IMG/VR virus record: IMGVR_UViG_3300042389_000098 | Location: 1 to 26,378 of that record | DNA from: a virus | DNA length: 26,378 nucleotides | Strand: one strand, 5' to 3' | Shown: positions 7,353 to 16,039 of the stretch, one piece after another | Layout: the number at the start of each line of letters is the position of its first letter | How positions within the stretch are numbered: position 1 is the first letter of the stretch | Notes under the pieces: model-generated | What the model was told of the DNA's origin: nothing | Databases searched by the model: none | The model's input: the letters and a program-made list of their open reading frames with translations, nothing else | Translations under genes and position numbers: made by a program

Positions 7353-9275
7353 ATGCCGCTCAAAAAGCTACAACTCAAGCCCGGAGTCAACCGAGAAGGA
7401 ACCCGTTATTCCACTGAAGGCGGTTGGTTTTCGTGCGACAAGATCCGCTTTCGTTCAGGGCAGCCTGAAAAGATTGGTGGCTGGGCGCAGGTTACGAACA
7501 GTCAGTTCCTTGGTATCTGCCGATCCTTGTGGACTTGGGCATCGCTTGGCGGAGCGAAATACATTGGGCTAGGTACAAACCTAAAGTACTACATTGCACT
7601 TGCTGGCGGCGGTATATACAACGATGTCACGCCAATTCGTTCGTCTGTAACCATCAACAACAATCCGTTTGCTTTAACGGCGTCACCAACGGTTACCGTT
7701 ACTGATACAGCGCACGGCTGCATTACCGGAGATTTTGTTACGTTCAGTGGGGCAGTAGACATTGGTGGTCTCGGAACAAATGTGACTGCTGCGGTCTTGA
7801 ACCAAGAGTACCAAGTCACGGTAATTGACGCTAACACGTACACCATCACGCTATCCGTAACGCCCAACGCTACAGCTATAGCCGGGTCACCGGGCGGCGG
7901 GGCAGCGGTTGTTGCGGCTTACCAGATCAATGTCGGTGACGAAATCCAGACCGTTCTTTCAGGTTGGGGAGGCGGCGGGTGGAGTGGCGGAAGCTGGAGT
8001 GTTGGCGCTGCAACAACCACAACCATCAGGATTTGGAACCACGACAATTTTGGTCAAGACCTGATTTACGGCCCCAAGGATGGGCCGATGTACTACTGGG
8101 ATCAAACGGCTGGTTTGACCGTTCGCGGAGTTGCGTTGACTTCGCTTACCGGGGCTTCTGATGTTCCAGTGATTCAACACCTATTGTCAGTGTCAGACAC
8201 CTCTCGGTTTGTCTTGGCGTTTGGGTGTAACGATTATGGAAGCTCAACACAAGACCCGATGCTGATCCGGTGGTCGGACCAAGAGAGCGCAGTGAACTGG
8301 ACTCCTGCGGCGACGAACCAAGCGGGCAGTGTGAGACTGTCCCACGGCTCAAGAATTGAAGCTGTAGCGCAGGTTCGCCAAGAGTTCTTGGTCTGGACTG
8401 ATACCGCCTTGTACTCCTTGCAGTACCTTGGCCCGCCGATTGTTTGGGGTACGCAGCTTCTTTCAGACAATACTTCCATCGTCAGCGACAGAGCCTGGGC
8501 CACTGCCGCAGGTGTCACTTACTGGATGGGTAACGGTAAGTTCTACCGCTACGACGGTCGGGTTGAAACGCTGGTCTGCGATCTAAGGCAGTATGTCTTC
8601 AGTGACTTTAACGTCAATCAGCCTGATCAAGTGTTTGCGTCTACCAACGAACAGTTCAACGAGATCTGGTGGTTTTACTGCTCTGCAAACTCTACGGTTG
8701 TAGACCGTTATGTGATCTACAACTACATTGAGAAGGGGTGGTACTACGGTAACCTGGGCCGCACTGCTTGGATTGACACCAGCATTTCTAGCGATGTGCC
8801 GATGGCGACGGACTACAACAGGCGTTTGCTCAACCAAGAAACGGGTATAGACGACAACGCCACGGCCACGACCCTGCCGATTGAAGCCTACATCACCTCT
8901 TCAGAGTTTGACATCGATGATGGTCACAACTTGGGCTTTGTCTGGCGGGTTATCCCTGACGTAAATTTCACGGGGTCTACGGCTGTTAGCCCGACGATGA
9001 ATCTGACGCTGCTGCCTTTGCAGAACTCAGGCTCAGGGTATACCCGAGGAATCACGCCTGTTCCTTCTGTGACGTCTGATATGTCGGTAGCTGGAGAAAA
9101 CTCCTTTCCGGTGGTGCGCAGTACGACGGTGCCAATTGATCAGTACACAGGGCAGGTAAACATCCGCGTGCGTGGTCGGCAGATGTCTATCAAGGCGGAA
9201 TCCAGTCAGATCGGTGTGCAATGGCAGTTGGGTTCGCCACGTATCGACATCAAACCTGATGGGCGTAAATCATGA
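7353..9275 (+). CDS. Putative tail nozzle/stabilisation-like structural protein (640 aa)
   Basis: This 640-aa protein starts MPLKKLQLKPGVNREGTRYS followed by EGGWFSCDKIRFRSGQPEKIGGW. That opening recurs in tail proteins of many environmental podoviruses that are usually annotated as stabilisation or nozzle proteins (P22 gp10-like position and size). The body is rich in beta strands with Trp/Tyr, plus a Gly/Trp loop (GWGGGGWSGGSW) near residue 207, compatible with a beta-propeller. A segment around residues 95-190 (TASPTVTVTDTAHG) looks like an inserted beta-sandwich. No catalytic motif is seen. The stop overlaps the next gene's start by four bases (ATGA). The family assignment is from memory of the N-terminal pattern. 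Confidence 0.75.
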   Translation: MPLKKLQLKPGVNREGTRYSTEGGWFSCDKIRFRSGQPEKIGGWAQVTNSQFLGICRSLWTWASLGGAKYIGLGTNLKYYIALAGGGIYNDVTPIRSSVTINNNPFALTASPTVTVTDTAHGCITGDFVTFSGAVDIGGLGTNVTAAVLNQEYQVTVIDANTYTITLSVTPNATAIAGSPGGGAAVVAAYQINVGDEIQTVLSGWGGGGWSGGSWSVGAATTTTIRIWNHDNFGQDLIYGPKDGPMYYWDQTAGLTVRGVALTSLTGASDVPVIQHLLSVSDTSRFVLAFGCNDYGSSTQDPMLIRWSDQESAVNWTPAATNQAGSVRLSHGSRIEAVAQVRQEFLVWTDTALYSLQYLGPPIVWGTQLLSDNTSIVSDRAWATAAGVTYWMGNGKFYRYDGRVETLVCDLRQYVFSDFNVNQPDQVFASTNEQFNEIWWFYCSANSTVVDRYVIYNYIEKGWYYGNLGRTAWIDTSISSDVPMATDYNRRLLNQETGIDDNATATTLPIEAYITSSEFDIDDGHNLGFVWRVIPDVNFTGSTAVSPTMNLTLLPLQNSGSGYTRGITPVPSVTSDMSVAGENSFPVVRSTTVPIDQYTGQVNIRVRGRQMSIKAESSQIGVQWQLGSPRIDIKPDGRKS

Positions 9276-10642
9276 CGATTTGGGCCACCATCATCAAGCG
9301 CTTCAAAGCGCCGCCACTGCCCAAGCCTACGCCGGATTACGACAAGGGGTATCTTGACAACCTCGTCAACATCCTTCGCCTGTACTTCAACCAACTAGAC
9401 AACCTGCTGGAGCAGATCGTGACTACAACAGGAAGTGCAGTCCCTGTCTCTATTGGTGGGACCAACGTCGATGCTTTCGGGCGACTGCGTGTAAGCGCTC
9501 CTTACACAATATTTGACTCTCAAAACCGCTACGCTATTGACAATCAGTTTGACACGAGCACCGCCACTGGAGGCTCAACCACGTACCTGCCCAACGAATC
9601 ATCGGTGCGGATGGATGTCACTACTTCTAGTGGCTCGGAGGTTGTAAGACAGACTTACAGGTGCATGCCGTACCAGCCGGGTAAGGGGTTGCTGCTGCTG
9701 GCTACATTCGTGATGAACACCGCTAAGACGGGGCTTCGCCAGCGGGTTGGGTACTTTGGAACCCAGAACGGCGTGTTCATTCAGCAAGCGGACAGCACTG
9801 TCTCGTTTGTTTTGAGGTCTTACATCTCAGGATCGGTCAGCGATGCGCGGACGGTCGACCAAGCGGATTGGAACGGCGACAAACTGGACGGGACGGGAGC
9901 CTCTGGATACACCCTGGATCTGACCAAAGCACAAATTTTGTGGATGGACTTTGAGTGGCTTGGGGTTGGATCTGTTCGATGTGGGTTCATCATTGACGGC
10001 AACTACATCGTCTGCCACACCTTTGAGAATGCAAACGACATCACTTCTGTGTACATGACCACGGCCATTCTGCCGATTAGGTATGAGATTACAAACACCG
10101 CAGCAACCGCAAGCGCTTCGTCCATGAAGCAAATTTGCTCCTCGGTGGTTTCAGAAGGCGGGTACGAGCAGACATCCATTGAGCACGTTGCCCGCAGGAC
10201 AGCGACTAGAACTTCAATCAGCACAACATTTGTGCCGCTGGTGTCCATCCGGCTGGCTTCCACTGCGCTAAACGCAGTGGTACTGCCCGTAAAATTTAAC
10301 GTGATGCCGACCTCGACGGGGGATGACTTTGAAGTCATTCTGGCAAAGAACAGCACGGGGCTGACCTCAGCCTCTTGGGCTGCGGTCTCAAGTGATGCCA
10401 ACGTGGAGCAGGACACTTCTGCCACGGCCATGACGGTGGGCACCATCGTAGATATCCAGTACGTGAAGTCCACCAATCAGTCCAGCGGTACGATCAACCA
10501 GCCTGCGGCGTACAACTGGGATCTTCAGTTGGGTTCTTCCTTGACTGGTACGAGTGACATCTATACGCTGGGCATCCGGGTGCTGTCGGGCTCTGCCGGT
10601 GCGGCCATCGGGTCTTTGACCTTCTACGACTTGACGCAATGA
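9272..10642 (+). CDS. Putative tail-associated structural protein, lectin-like middle (456 aa)
   Basis: The 456-aa protein has two parts. Residues 1-55 are Pro-rich then helical (DYDKGYLDNLVNILRLYFNQ), a leader found on its own as a small protein in other phages. From about residue 60 a beta-rich part begins (DAFGRLRVSAPYTIFDSQNR) and continues as a likely jelly-roll or concanavalin-like sandwich to about 270, followed by a second beta domain. The 'FGRLRVS.PYT.FDS' segment recurs in marine and freshwater phage structural proteins. The role is probably tail decoration or host recognition, inferred from fold guess and neighbours. Both ends overlap neighbouring genes by four bases. Confidence 0.72.
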   Translation: MTIWATIIKRFKAPPLPKPTPDYDKGYLDNLVNILRLYFNQLDNLLEQIVTTTGSAVPVSIGGTNVDAFGRLRVSAPYTIFDSQNRYAIDNQFDTSTATGGSTTYLPNESSVRMDVTTSSGSEVVRQTYRCMPYQPGKGLLLLATFVMNTAKTGLRQRVGYFGTQNGVFIQQADSTVSFVLRSYISGSVSDARTVDQADWNGDKLDGTGASGYTLDLTKAQILWMDFEWLGVGSVRCGFIIDGNYIVCHTFENANDITSVYMTTAILPIRYEITNTAATASASSMKQICSSVVSEGGYEQTSIEHVARRTATRTSISTTFVPLVSIRLASTALNAVVLPVKFNVMPTSTGDDFEVILAKNSTGLTSASWAAVSSDANVEQDTSATAMTVGTIVDIQYVKSTNQSSGTINQPAAYNWDLQLGSSLTGTSDIYTLGIRVLSGSAGAAIGSLTFYDLTQ

Positions 10643-12537
10643 TCCGCAACTCCAACATCCGCAGCCTTGCTCCCGAGCAGGAGTACGAAGATCAGGGCAC
10701 TGACTGGGGGTTCATTCAGGATGTAGTTACTCCGGCTCCTGCCCCCGTGGCGGCCCCTGCCCCTGCTCCTGCTGCTCCCGATTGGTCACAAGGTAATCAG
10801 GTTATCGACGGGTTGATGTACCAGCCAATCTATGATGACTTTGGCAGCTTGCAAGAAGTGCTTCGGTATCAGCCTGGGCAGATAGGTGCTGGGCAATCTT
10901 ACGAGAGGCTTAACCCCACCACGCTTCAGGCATCAGGAACGGGGCAGTTCAAAGAAGTTGGGAATGCACTGGATCTTGCAAAGAGCGCTGCGATTGACCT
11001 AGCCCCACTTGCAACTTTTGCTCTCGGCGTAGGCCCGCTTGGCGGGATGCTTGGTGGGTCAATTGCAAGCGCTTTAGGTATCCCAGTCGCTGCCTCAGCG
11101 GGTGCTGCTGGTTTGAGCGCCGCACAGGTAGCCGCACTTGGCTCTGCAGTAGGTAATGCAGGCATTGGATTAGCGCAAGGCAAAGACATTGGTGATGTAC
11201 TAGAAGGCGCAGCAAAAGCGGTATTGCCATCACTTATATCTACTGGGCTTAAACTCCCGGATTCTCAAATACCGGGCTTAAACGAAATTGTCGGTAACGC
11301 ATTCCCAGACACTGTAAATGACTCTATTGTAAGAGGCGCACAAGATCTTGCTTCTGCTGCGGTCAAGTCCGTCGTTACGGGGCAAGATCTAGACGTTGTT
11401 AACGCCCTACTCCCATCCGTGGTTGGCGAGGTCACAGACGTTACAGGGTTACCAAAGCCTGTTGTGCAATTGGGCATTCAATCCTTGCTGGGCGGCGAAC
11501 TAACGCCTGAGGGCATATTCAAAACTATCGTACAGAGCGCGCCAAAGATACCTTCAGGTATTAAGGCCGAAGATGAAGATACGTCCCCGGTAACGGACAC
11601 GAGCCTGCCAGCGGAGATTGACACTGCTGAAAGCGATCAAGACTTTAGTGCGTTTTTCCCTGAGTTTGAAGCGCCGTTACTGACCGCACCTGCTGATCAG
11701 CGAGTTGAAGTTGTAGCTCCGCAAGCTCCGGTAGATGTAATGGACTACCTCGAAAGCCTGCAGCCGCAGCCTAATCCTGTGTCGCCCATTGAAGAGTTCA
11801 AATTCCAAGAAGCCAATGTGATGCTAGAGGGGCCTCAGCAGGTAGTCACAACGGCGGAAAAGGAAGCGGCACTGCCAGAAGTTCTTACGCAGCCAACGCC
11901 GCAAGATGTACAAGACTACATCCAAAGCGTCGTCAATGCTGAAGCGGCACTGCCTGTGGATCAGACGGTGACAACTACGGGCCAACTGTTACCAGAGCAG
12001 ACGTTCTACGAATTGCCAGAAGCGCCGTCAATGCAGGATCTGTATCAACCTCCGGGCGTGATTGAGGGGCCGTCCAAAATTGAGGTGGCAGGCGCAAAGG
12101 AAAAGCCTTCGCTCTTCCCTGAATTTGATCAGCCACTGCTGACTGCGGAAGAACCCCGCTATGTAAACGTCACTGAAGGGGAAACCCAGAAGATTGATGT
12201 GACCGGTAAGAAATATGAACCGCCCATCATTCCGCTAGAGGACATTCCTGAGATCAAATATCCTGACATCTTGCCGCAGGAGCCCATCTACGAGCAGCCG
12301 CCTACACCGGCTCCGTCACCTGCACCTTCTCCGGCTCCGTCAACTGCACGGCCCCCTAGCCCTGCGCCCGCCCCTGCGGCACAATCACCACAGATGACTC
12401 CAGAGCTTGCAGCGTTTATTCAGGAATTGATGCGGACAGAAGAAGCGGATCTGGAAGCAATGACCATCGTGCGCCAAGCAGAGCGCGAAGAAAAGCGCAA
12501 AGGCGCTCGTGAAAAACTGAAGTCTAGAAAGGCTTGA
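10639..12537 (+). CDS. Putative internal (ejection) virion protein with Pro-rich segments (632 aa)
   Basis: No named family is recognised. The protein runs: Pro/Ala linker (31-47), a globular part (50-110), a Gly/Ala-rich hydrophobic stretch (about 116-195, with LAPLATFALGVGPLGGMLGG) that could insert in membranes, a region of amphipathic helices to about 310, and then a long acidic Pro/Gln-rich disordered half. That half has duplicated elements: FPEF-x-x-PLLTA at residues 340 and 493, and DVMDYLESL versus DVQDYIQSV. The end is a basic coiled coil (REEKRKGAREKLKSRKA) after a PAPSPAPS run. Its position before three more large proteins suggests a protein packed in the capsid and ejected with DNA. 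This is inferred. Confidence 0.7.
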   Translation: MIRNSNIRSLAPEQEYEDQGTDWGFIQDVVTPAPAPVAAPAPAPAAPDWSQGNQVIDGLMYQPIYDDFGSLQEVLRYQPGQIGAGQSYERLNPTTLQASGTGQFKEVGNALDLAKSAAIDLAPLATFALGVGPLGGMLGGSIASALGIPVAASAGAAGLSAAQVAALGSAVGNAGIGLAQGKDIGDVLEGAAKAVLPSLISTGLKLPDSQIPGLNEIVGNAFPDTVNDSIVRGAQDLASAAVKSVVTGQDLDVVNALLPSVVGEVTDVTGLPKPVVQLGIQSLLGGELTPEGIFKTIVQSAPKIPSGIKAEDEDTSPVTDTSLPAEIDTAESDQDFSAFFPEFEAPLLTAPADQRVEVVAPQAPVDVMDYLESLQPQPNPVSPIEEFKFQEANVMLEGPQQVVTTAEKEAALPEVLTQPTPQDVQDYIQSVVNAEAALPVDQTVTTTGQLLPEQTFYELPEAPSMQDLYQPPGVIEGPSKIEVAGAKEKPSLFPEFDQPLLTAEEPRYVNVTEGETQKIDVTGKKYEPPIIPLEDIPEIKYPDILPQEPIYEQPPTPAPSPAPSPAPSTARPPSPAPAPAAQSPQMTPELAAFIQELMRTEEADLEAMTIVRQAEREEKRKGAREKLKSRKA

Positions 12538-12539
12538 TC

Positions 12540-14267
12540 ATGTCAGACTACGCTGAATGGGATTCCTCTGGCGACACCGCAGACTGGGATGTCCCGGGTG
12601 CCAATATTGACACCAACCCCGCTCTAGACTACTCCTCGCTTCTGCCCACATCAGATCCTCTGCCTGCTGGCAGCTATGACATTGACAAGGATCTTGCAAG
12701 TTGGACTGGCGGTGCAAAAGATATTCTTGGCACCTACAAGAAGCTCTTTGAGAAGATCAAGTCAGGCAATGCGGGGGCTACTGAATACGCCGCTGCCGCT
12801 GGCATTCTTGGCCTTTTGATGCCAAGTCTTAACCAGCCCAAGACCAAGGGCTGGAAGGGATCAATTGACTTAAATCGTCAGTTCACCCGCACGCCCATCG
12901 CTCAGCCTGCGTTTACACCGTATGCACAAAGCGCTGCCCCAGTCATGGGGCGACAGTTCTTTAACTCGACGTATGGTGCTGCGCCTGCTGCGGCACCTGT
13001 TGCTCCGCCGCCGACAACTGCTCCAACGGAGCCGGTTGCGCCTCCAAGTGATTATGCGCAAGCAAATCCAGGCATCACTGACCCGCAATATAAGGAGTCG
13101 GCTGGCGCTGCAGAAGGTGGTCTGATGGGCTATGCCCGTGGTGGCAAAGCAATGCCTCCTCGCTATCTGCGTGGTGAAACTGACGGTATGGAGGATAAGA
13201 TTCCCAGCAACATTGATGGGGTTCAACCTGCCAAGCTCAGCCACGGTGAGTTTGTGATCCCTGCTGATGTGGTCTCTCACCTTGGGAATGGCAACTCTAA
13301 CGCTGGAGCCAAGGTTCTGTACAAGATGATGGACCGCGTTCGTCAGGCCAGGACCGGCAACAAGAAGCAAGGTAAACAGATTAACCCGGAGAAATTTACA
13401 CCGGGCGGCATTGCTGGCTATGCCGGTGGTGGTGCTGTTGCGTTCCAGACGGGTGGCAGCACTACTGCGCCGCTGGGTGCTTCTAGTGAGCAGAACATCT
13501 CTGAATGGGCTGGTCCCTATGTAGGCGACATGCTCAGCAAGACTGCTGCGTTGACCAACACGCCTTACCAAGCCTACCAGGGGCCACTTGTTGCTGGAAC
13601 ATCTCCGCTGCAGAGCAAGGTGTTTGGTGGCCTGGAAGGCTTGAGCTTCCCCGGCCAACTGGGTCAATCTTTTACGGCACAAGGTGCATATCAACTGCCC
13701 AGCATGACTTCTACGGGAGCCACCGGCCCAACAACAGGGCCTACTGGCATCGCGTCTCAGTACATGAATCCGTACCTAAACGCTGTGCTGACGCCTCAAC
13801 TGGAAGAGCTTCGCCGTCAGTCTCAGATCACGCAGATGGGCACGGCTGGCAAACTAGCCCAGGCGGGTGCGTATGGCGGTTCTCGTCAGGCCATCATGGA
13901 CGCCGAGACCCAGCGTAACCTGCTACAGGAGCAGAACAAGGCAATCGGCACTGGGTATTCCAACGCCTATGACAGGGCTATGGGGCAGTTCAACACTGAA
14001 CAGCAACAAGCCAAAACTCTTGCAGACATGATGGAAGAGGCTGGTCAGAAGCAACGCGGCATCGAACAAGAAGGCATCACCGCAGTTCAGAAGCAGTACG
14101 AGACTGAGTTGCTTGATCCGTTTACAAAGCTGCGATTTCAGAAGGAAATGCTGCAAGGTCTGCCGGTTGCCACAGCTTCCACCACTGCCAATCAATCCAC
14201 GATGGGGCAGCTTGGTTCCGGGTTTGAGAATATTGGCAAGCTGATGAAAGAACTCGGCCTTTCCTGA
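12540..14267 (+). CDS. Putative internal virion protein with GG-x-x-G-Y-A and IPADVVSHLGNG motifs (575 aa)
   Basis: ATG 12540 is preferred over the in-frame TTG at 12534: it lies two bases after the previous stop, with AGAAAGG about nine bases upstream. The 575-aa protein has an acidic N-terminus, an Ala/Pro linker (about 135-170), and EGGLMGYARGG at 192. A conserved-looking block at 215-275 contains DGMEDKIPSNIDG, LSHGEFVIPADVVSHLGNG and VLYKMMDRVRQARTG; PGGIAGYAGGG follows at 288. The C-terminal 200 residues are Gln-rich helices (EELRRQSQITQM, EQQQAKTLADMMEE). The IPADVVSHLGNG block recurs in uncultured marine and freshwater phages and remains functionally undefined. The gene order suggests an internal core protein. 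Confidence 0.75.
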   Translation: MSDYAEWDSSGDTADWDVPGANIDTNPALDYSSLLPTSDPLPAGSYDIDKDLASWTGGAKDILGTYKKLFEKIKSGNAGATEYAAAAGILGLLMPSLNQPKTKGWKGSIDLNRQFTRTPIAQPAFTPYAQSAAPVMGRQFFNSTYGAAPAAAPVAPPPTTAPTEPVAPPSDYAQANPGITDPQYKESAGAAEGGLMGYARGGKAMPPRYLRGETDGMEDKIPSNIDGVQPAKLSHGEFVIPADVVSHLGNGNSNAGAKVLYKMMDRVRQARTGNKKQGKQINPEKFTPGGIAGYAGGGAVAFQTGGSTTAPLGASSEQNISEWAGPYVGDMLSKTAALTNTPYQAYQGPLVAGTSPLQSKVFGGLEGLSFPGQLGQSFTAQGAYQLPSMTSTGATGPTTGPTGIASQYMNPYLNAVLTPQLEELRRQSQITQMGTAGKLAQAGAYGGSRQAIMDAETQRNLLQEQNKAIGTGYSNAYDRAMGQFNTEQQQAKTLADMMEEAGQKQRGIEQEGITAVQKQYETELLDPFTKLRFQKEMLQGLPVATASTTANQSTMGQLGSGFENIGKLMKELGLS

Positions 14268-14276
14268 GGAATAGAT

Positions 14277-15914
14277 ATGTACGCAGCACAGCAATCCTCA
14301 ATCGATCCAGCACTGGCCGCGCTGATGCAAACAGCGCAGATGGTGACGCCTGACAACACGCCGACCGTCGCGGCTCAGGTGGCACAGGCAGCTAAACAGA
14401 AGATGGCCCCTCAGGGCATCGCCCAAGGAATGCCTGAGGCTCAGGAAGACTTCCAAGCTGCTATGCCGTCCATGATGCGCAACATGCAACAGCAGCAGAT
14501 GCAGCAGATGGTTAAACAGGCCATGCAGCCACAGCCTGCCGGGATTGAAGGTTTACCCGCACCCAACATGCAAAGCATGGCTGAAGGTGGAGTGGTGGGG
14601 TTTGCTGGTGACGGCGAATTTGGTTCTTCTGTGCCAGATCCGGCTGCCATAGCAATGGATGAGTCGCGGTCTGCCGAATTTCAACGCAAACGTCAAGAAG
14701 AGTACCAGCGGCAAAAAGCCGCCAACGCAGCGTACCGTGCAAACATAGCTCGTCAAAAACAAGAAGAACAGCAGCGTGCGCAAGTGGAATTTTTGGAACA
14801 GTCTCAAGCTGGTGGCGCAGCGGGTGAGGTTGCTGCAGCATTGCGCCGACAAATGGAACCACCGCAAGCGTCTTACAGCAATGAAAATCGCCGGGTCGCT
14901 GCACCCGCTCCGCAACCTGCTCCTAACTCACAGCCCCGGTCCCAACCAAGACCTCAAGCTGCACAACCGGCTGCCGGTATAGAGCAGTTGGTAGAGCCCA
15001 AGTTCCGTGGAGAGGGCGTACCAACTGCAGGCCAAGAAATCTTGAGGGAGACTGAAGAGTCAATTAAACGCAGGAGAGAAAACGAAGAGGCTCGTGCGGC
15101 AGCTAAAGCCAAGATGCCTGACCTGAATGAGCGCGGTATTGCTGCTCTGCAAAGGGCAGAGGCAGAGCGCAAACGGCTTGGTGAGGTTGACCGCTCAGAT
15201 GATGAGCGCCGCCGCTGGGCGGGTGTGTTCCGTGGCTGGGGCGGTGACCGTGATGCGTATGACCGTATCCTCACTGGAATTGCTAACCGGGACAGCGCAG
15301 CCAACCAAGCTCAATTGCAGTTTGAACAAGCTCAGATTAAGCTGCAGCAAGCCCAACAAGCAGAGGCACTTGGTCAGTTTGACCGTAAAGATGCGCTTGA
15401 GAAGGAAGCTGCGGAAGCAATGTCTAAGGCACGCAAGAATTTCTTGGATGCTCAGCAAATTGCAGCCAACTTGGCTACAAGTCAGTTTGCCACTGAGGCC
15501 AATCTCTTCGGCACTAAGAGTAGTGCCCAGCAGCGTGAACTTGATCGTGTGCAGCAAGCCAAGATTGAAGGAGCAAAACTCCAGCAACAGGCTGAGCAAA
15601 ACAATCAAATGAAACTTGCCAACCTAATTAACTCGGCAAACATTACTGTAAACAGCGCCATCGAAAAGATGGAGAAGACGCTTGCAAATAAGTATGGCGC
15701 GATGATTAACATCATCAACACCATGACACCTGAGATGCTGCAAAAGCAACCTCAGATGGCGGCGACATACGATGCTTATCTTAAGGATAAAGACGCTCTT
15801 TACAAGCAAACGGTTGAGCCTGCGGTTATGCAGAGAAATAGATTGGCCTCACAGGTCAGTGGCGCTCAAGATTTGTCAAAATGGGGTGAACCTACAGTCA
15901 AAAAAGGTGGTTAA
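14277..15914 (+). CDS. Putative internal virion protein, coiled-coil rich (545 aa)
   Basis: The start at ATG 14277 follows a GAGGA. The 545-aa protein is dominated by Ala, Gln, Glu, Arg and Lys. A Gln/Met-rich N-terminus is followed by EGGVVGFAGDGEF (103-115), a charged helix (about 132-175, RKRQEEYQRQKAANAAYRAN), a Pro/Gln linker (about 205-235), and a long coiled coil (about 255-480, for example KKRRENEEARAAAKAK-like repeats and QLQFEQAQIKLQQAQQAE). The GG-x-x-G-F-A motif is shared with the preceding protein. No enzyme motif is seen. A rod-like or channel-forming component of the ejectosome is the most likely role, inferred from composition and from its place directly before the giant polyvalent gene. 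Confidence 0.72.
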   Translation: MYAAQQSSIDPALAALMQTAQMVTPDNTPTVAAQVAQAAKQKMAPQGIAQGMPEAQEDFQAAMPSMMRNMQQQQMQQMVKQAMQPQPAGIEGLPAPNMQSMAEGGVVGFAGDGEFGSSVPDPAAIAMDESRSAEFQRKRQEEYQRQKAANAAYRANIARQKQEEQQRAQVEFLEQSQAGGAAGEVAAALRRQMEPPQASYSNENRRVAAPAPQPAPNSQPRSQPRPQAAQPAAGIEQLVEPKFRGEGVPTAGQEILRETEESIKRRRENEEARAAAKAKMPDLNERGIAALQRAEAERKRLGEVDRSDDERRRWAGVFRGWGGDRDAYDRILTGIANRDSAANQAQLQFEQAQIKLQQAQQAEALGQFDRKDALEKEAAEAMSKARKNFLDAQQIAANLATSQFATEANLFGTKSSAQQRELDRVQQAKIEGAKLQQQAEQNNQMKLANLINSANITVNSAIEKMEKTLANKYGAMINIINTMTPEMLQKQPQMAATYDAYLKDKDALYKQTVEPAVMQRNRLASQVSGAQDLSKWGEPTVKKGG

Positions 15915-15919
15915 ACGCC

Positions 15920-16039
15920 ATGCCGATCTACAGCATTCAAGGCCCTGATGGCACCATCTACGAGATTGAAGGCCCAGAGGGCGCTACCAAGGCTCAAGTT
16001 GTAGCGGCTGTTCAAGCAAAGATGCGGGCTCCTGAGCCC
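15920..16039 (+). other. N-terminal GPDG-x-x-Y-x-I-x-GPEGAT module of the giant protein
   Basis: Residues 1-40 form two short strands with paired GP turns (IQGPDG and EGPEGAT) and then a helix (AQVVAAVQAKM). This module recurs at the N-terminus of large internal proteins in environmental phages, as remembered. It may be a packaging or sorting signal that brings the protein into the capsid; that role is a guess. Confidence 0.55.

Noticed and set aside
12870-13694. 274-aa open frame on the - strand opposite the 575-aa gene
   Set aside because: Arg/Ser/Cys-rich shadow with no domain pattern; the + strand frame has a clear motif block.
15127-15612. 161-aa + strand frame inside the 545-aa gene
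   Set aside because: Lys/Leu/Ser-rich with no Shine-Dalgarno and no plausible helix or domain pattern; the Gln/Ala coiled coil frame explains it.
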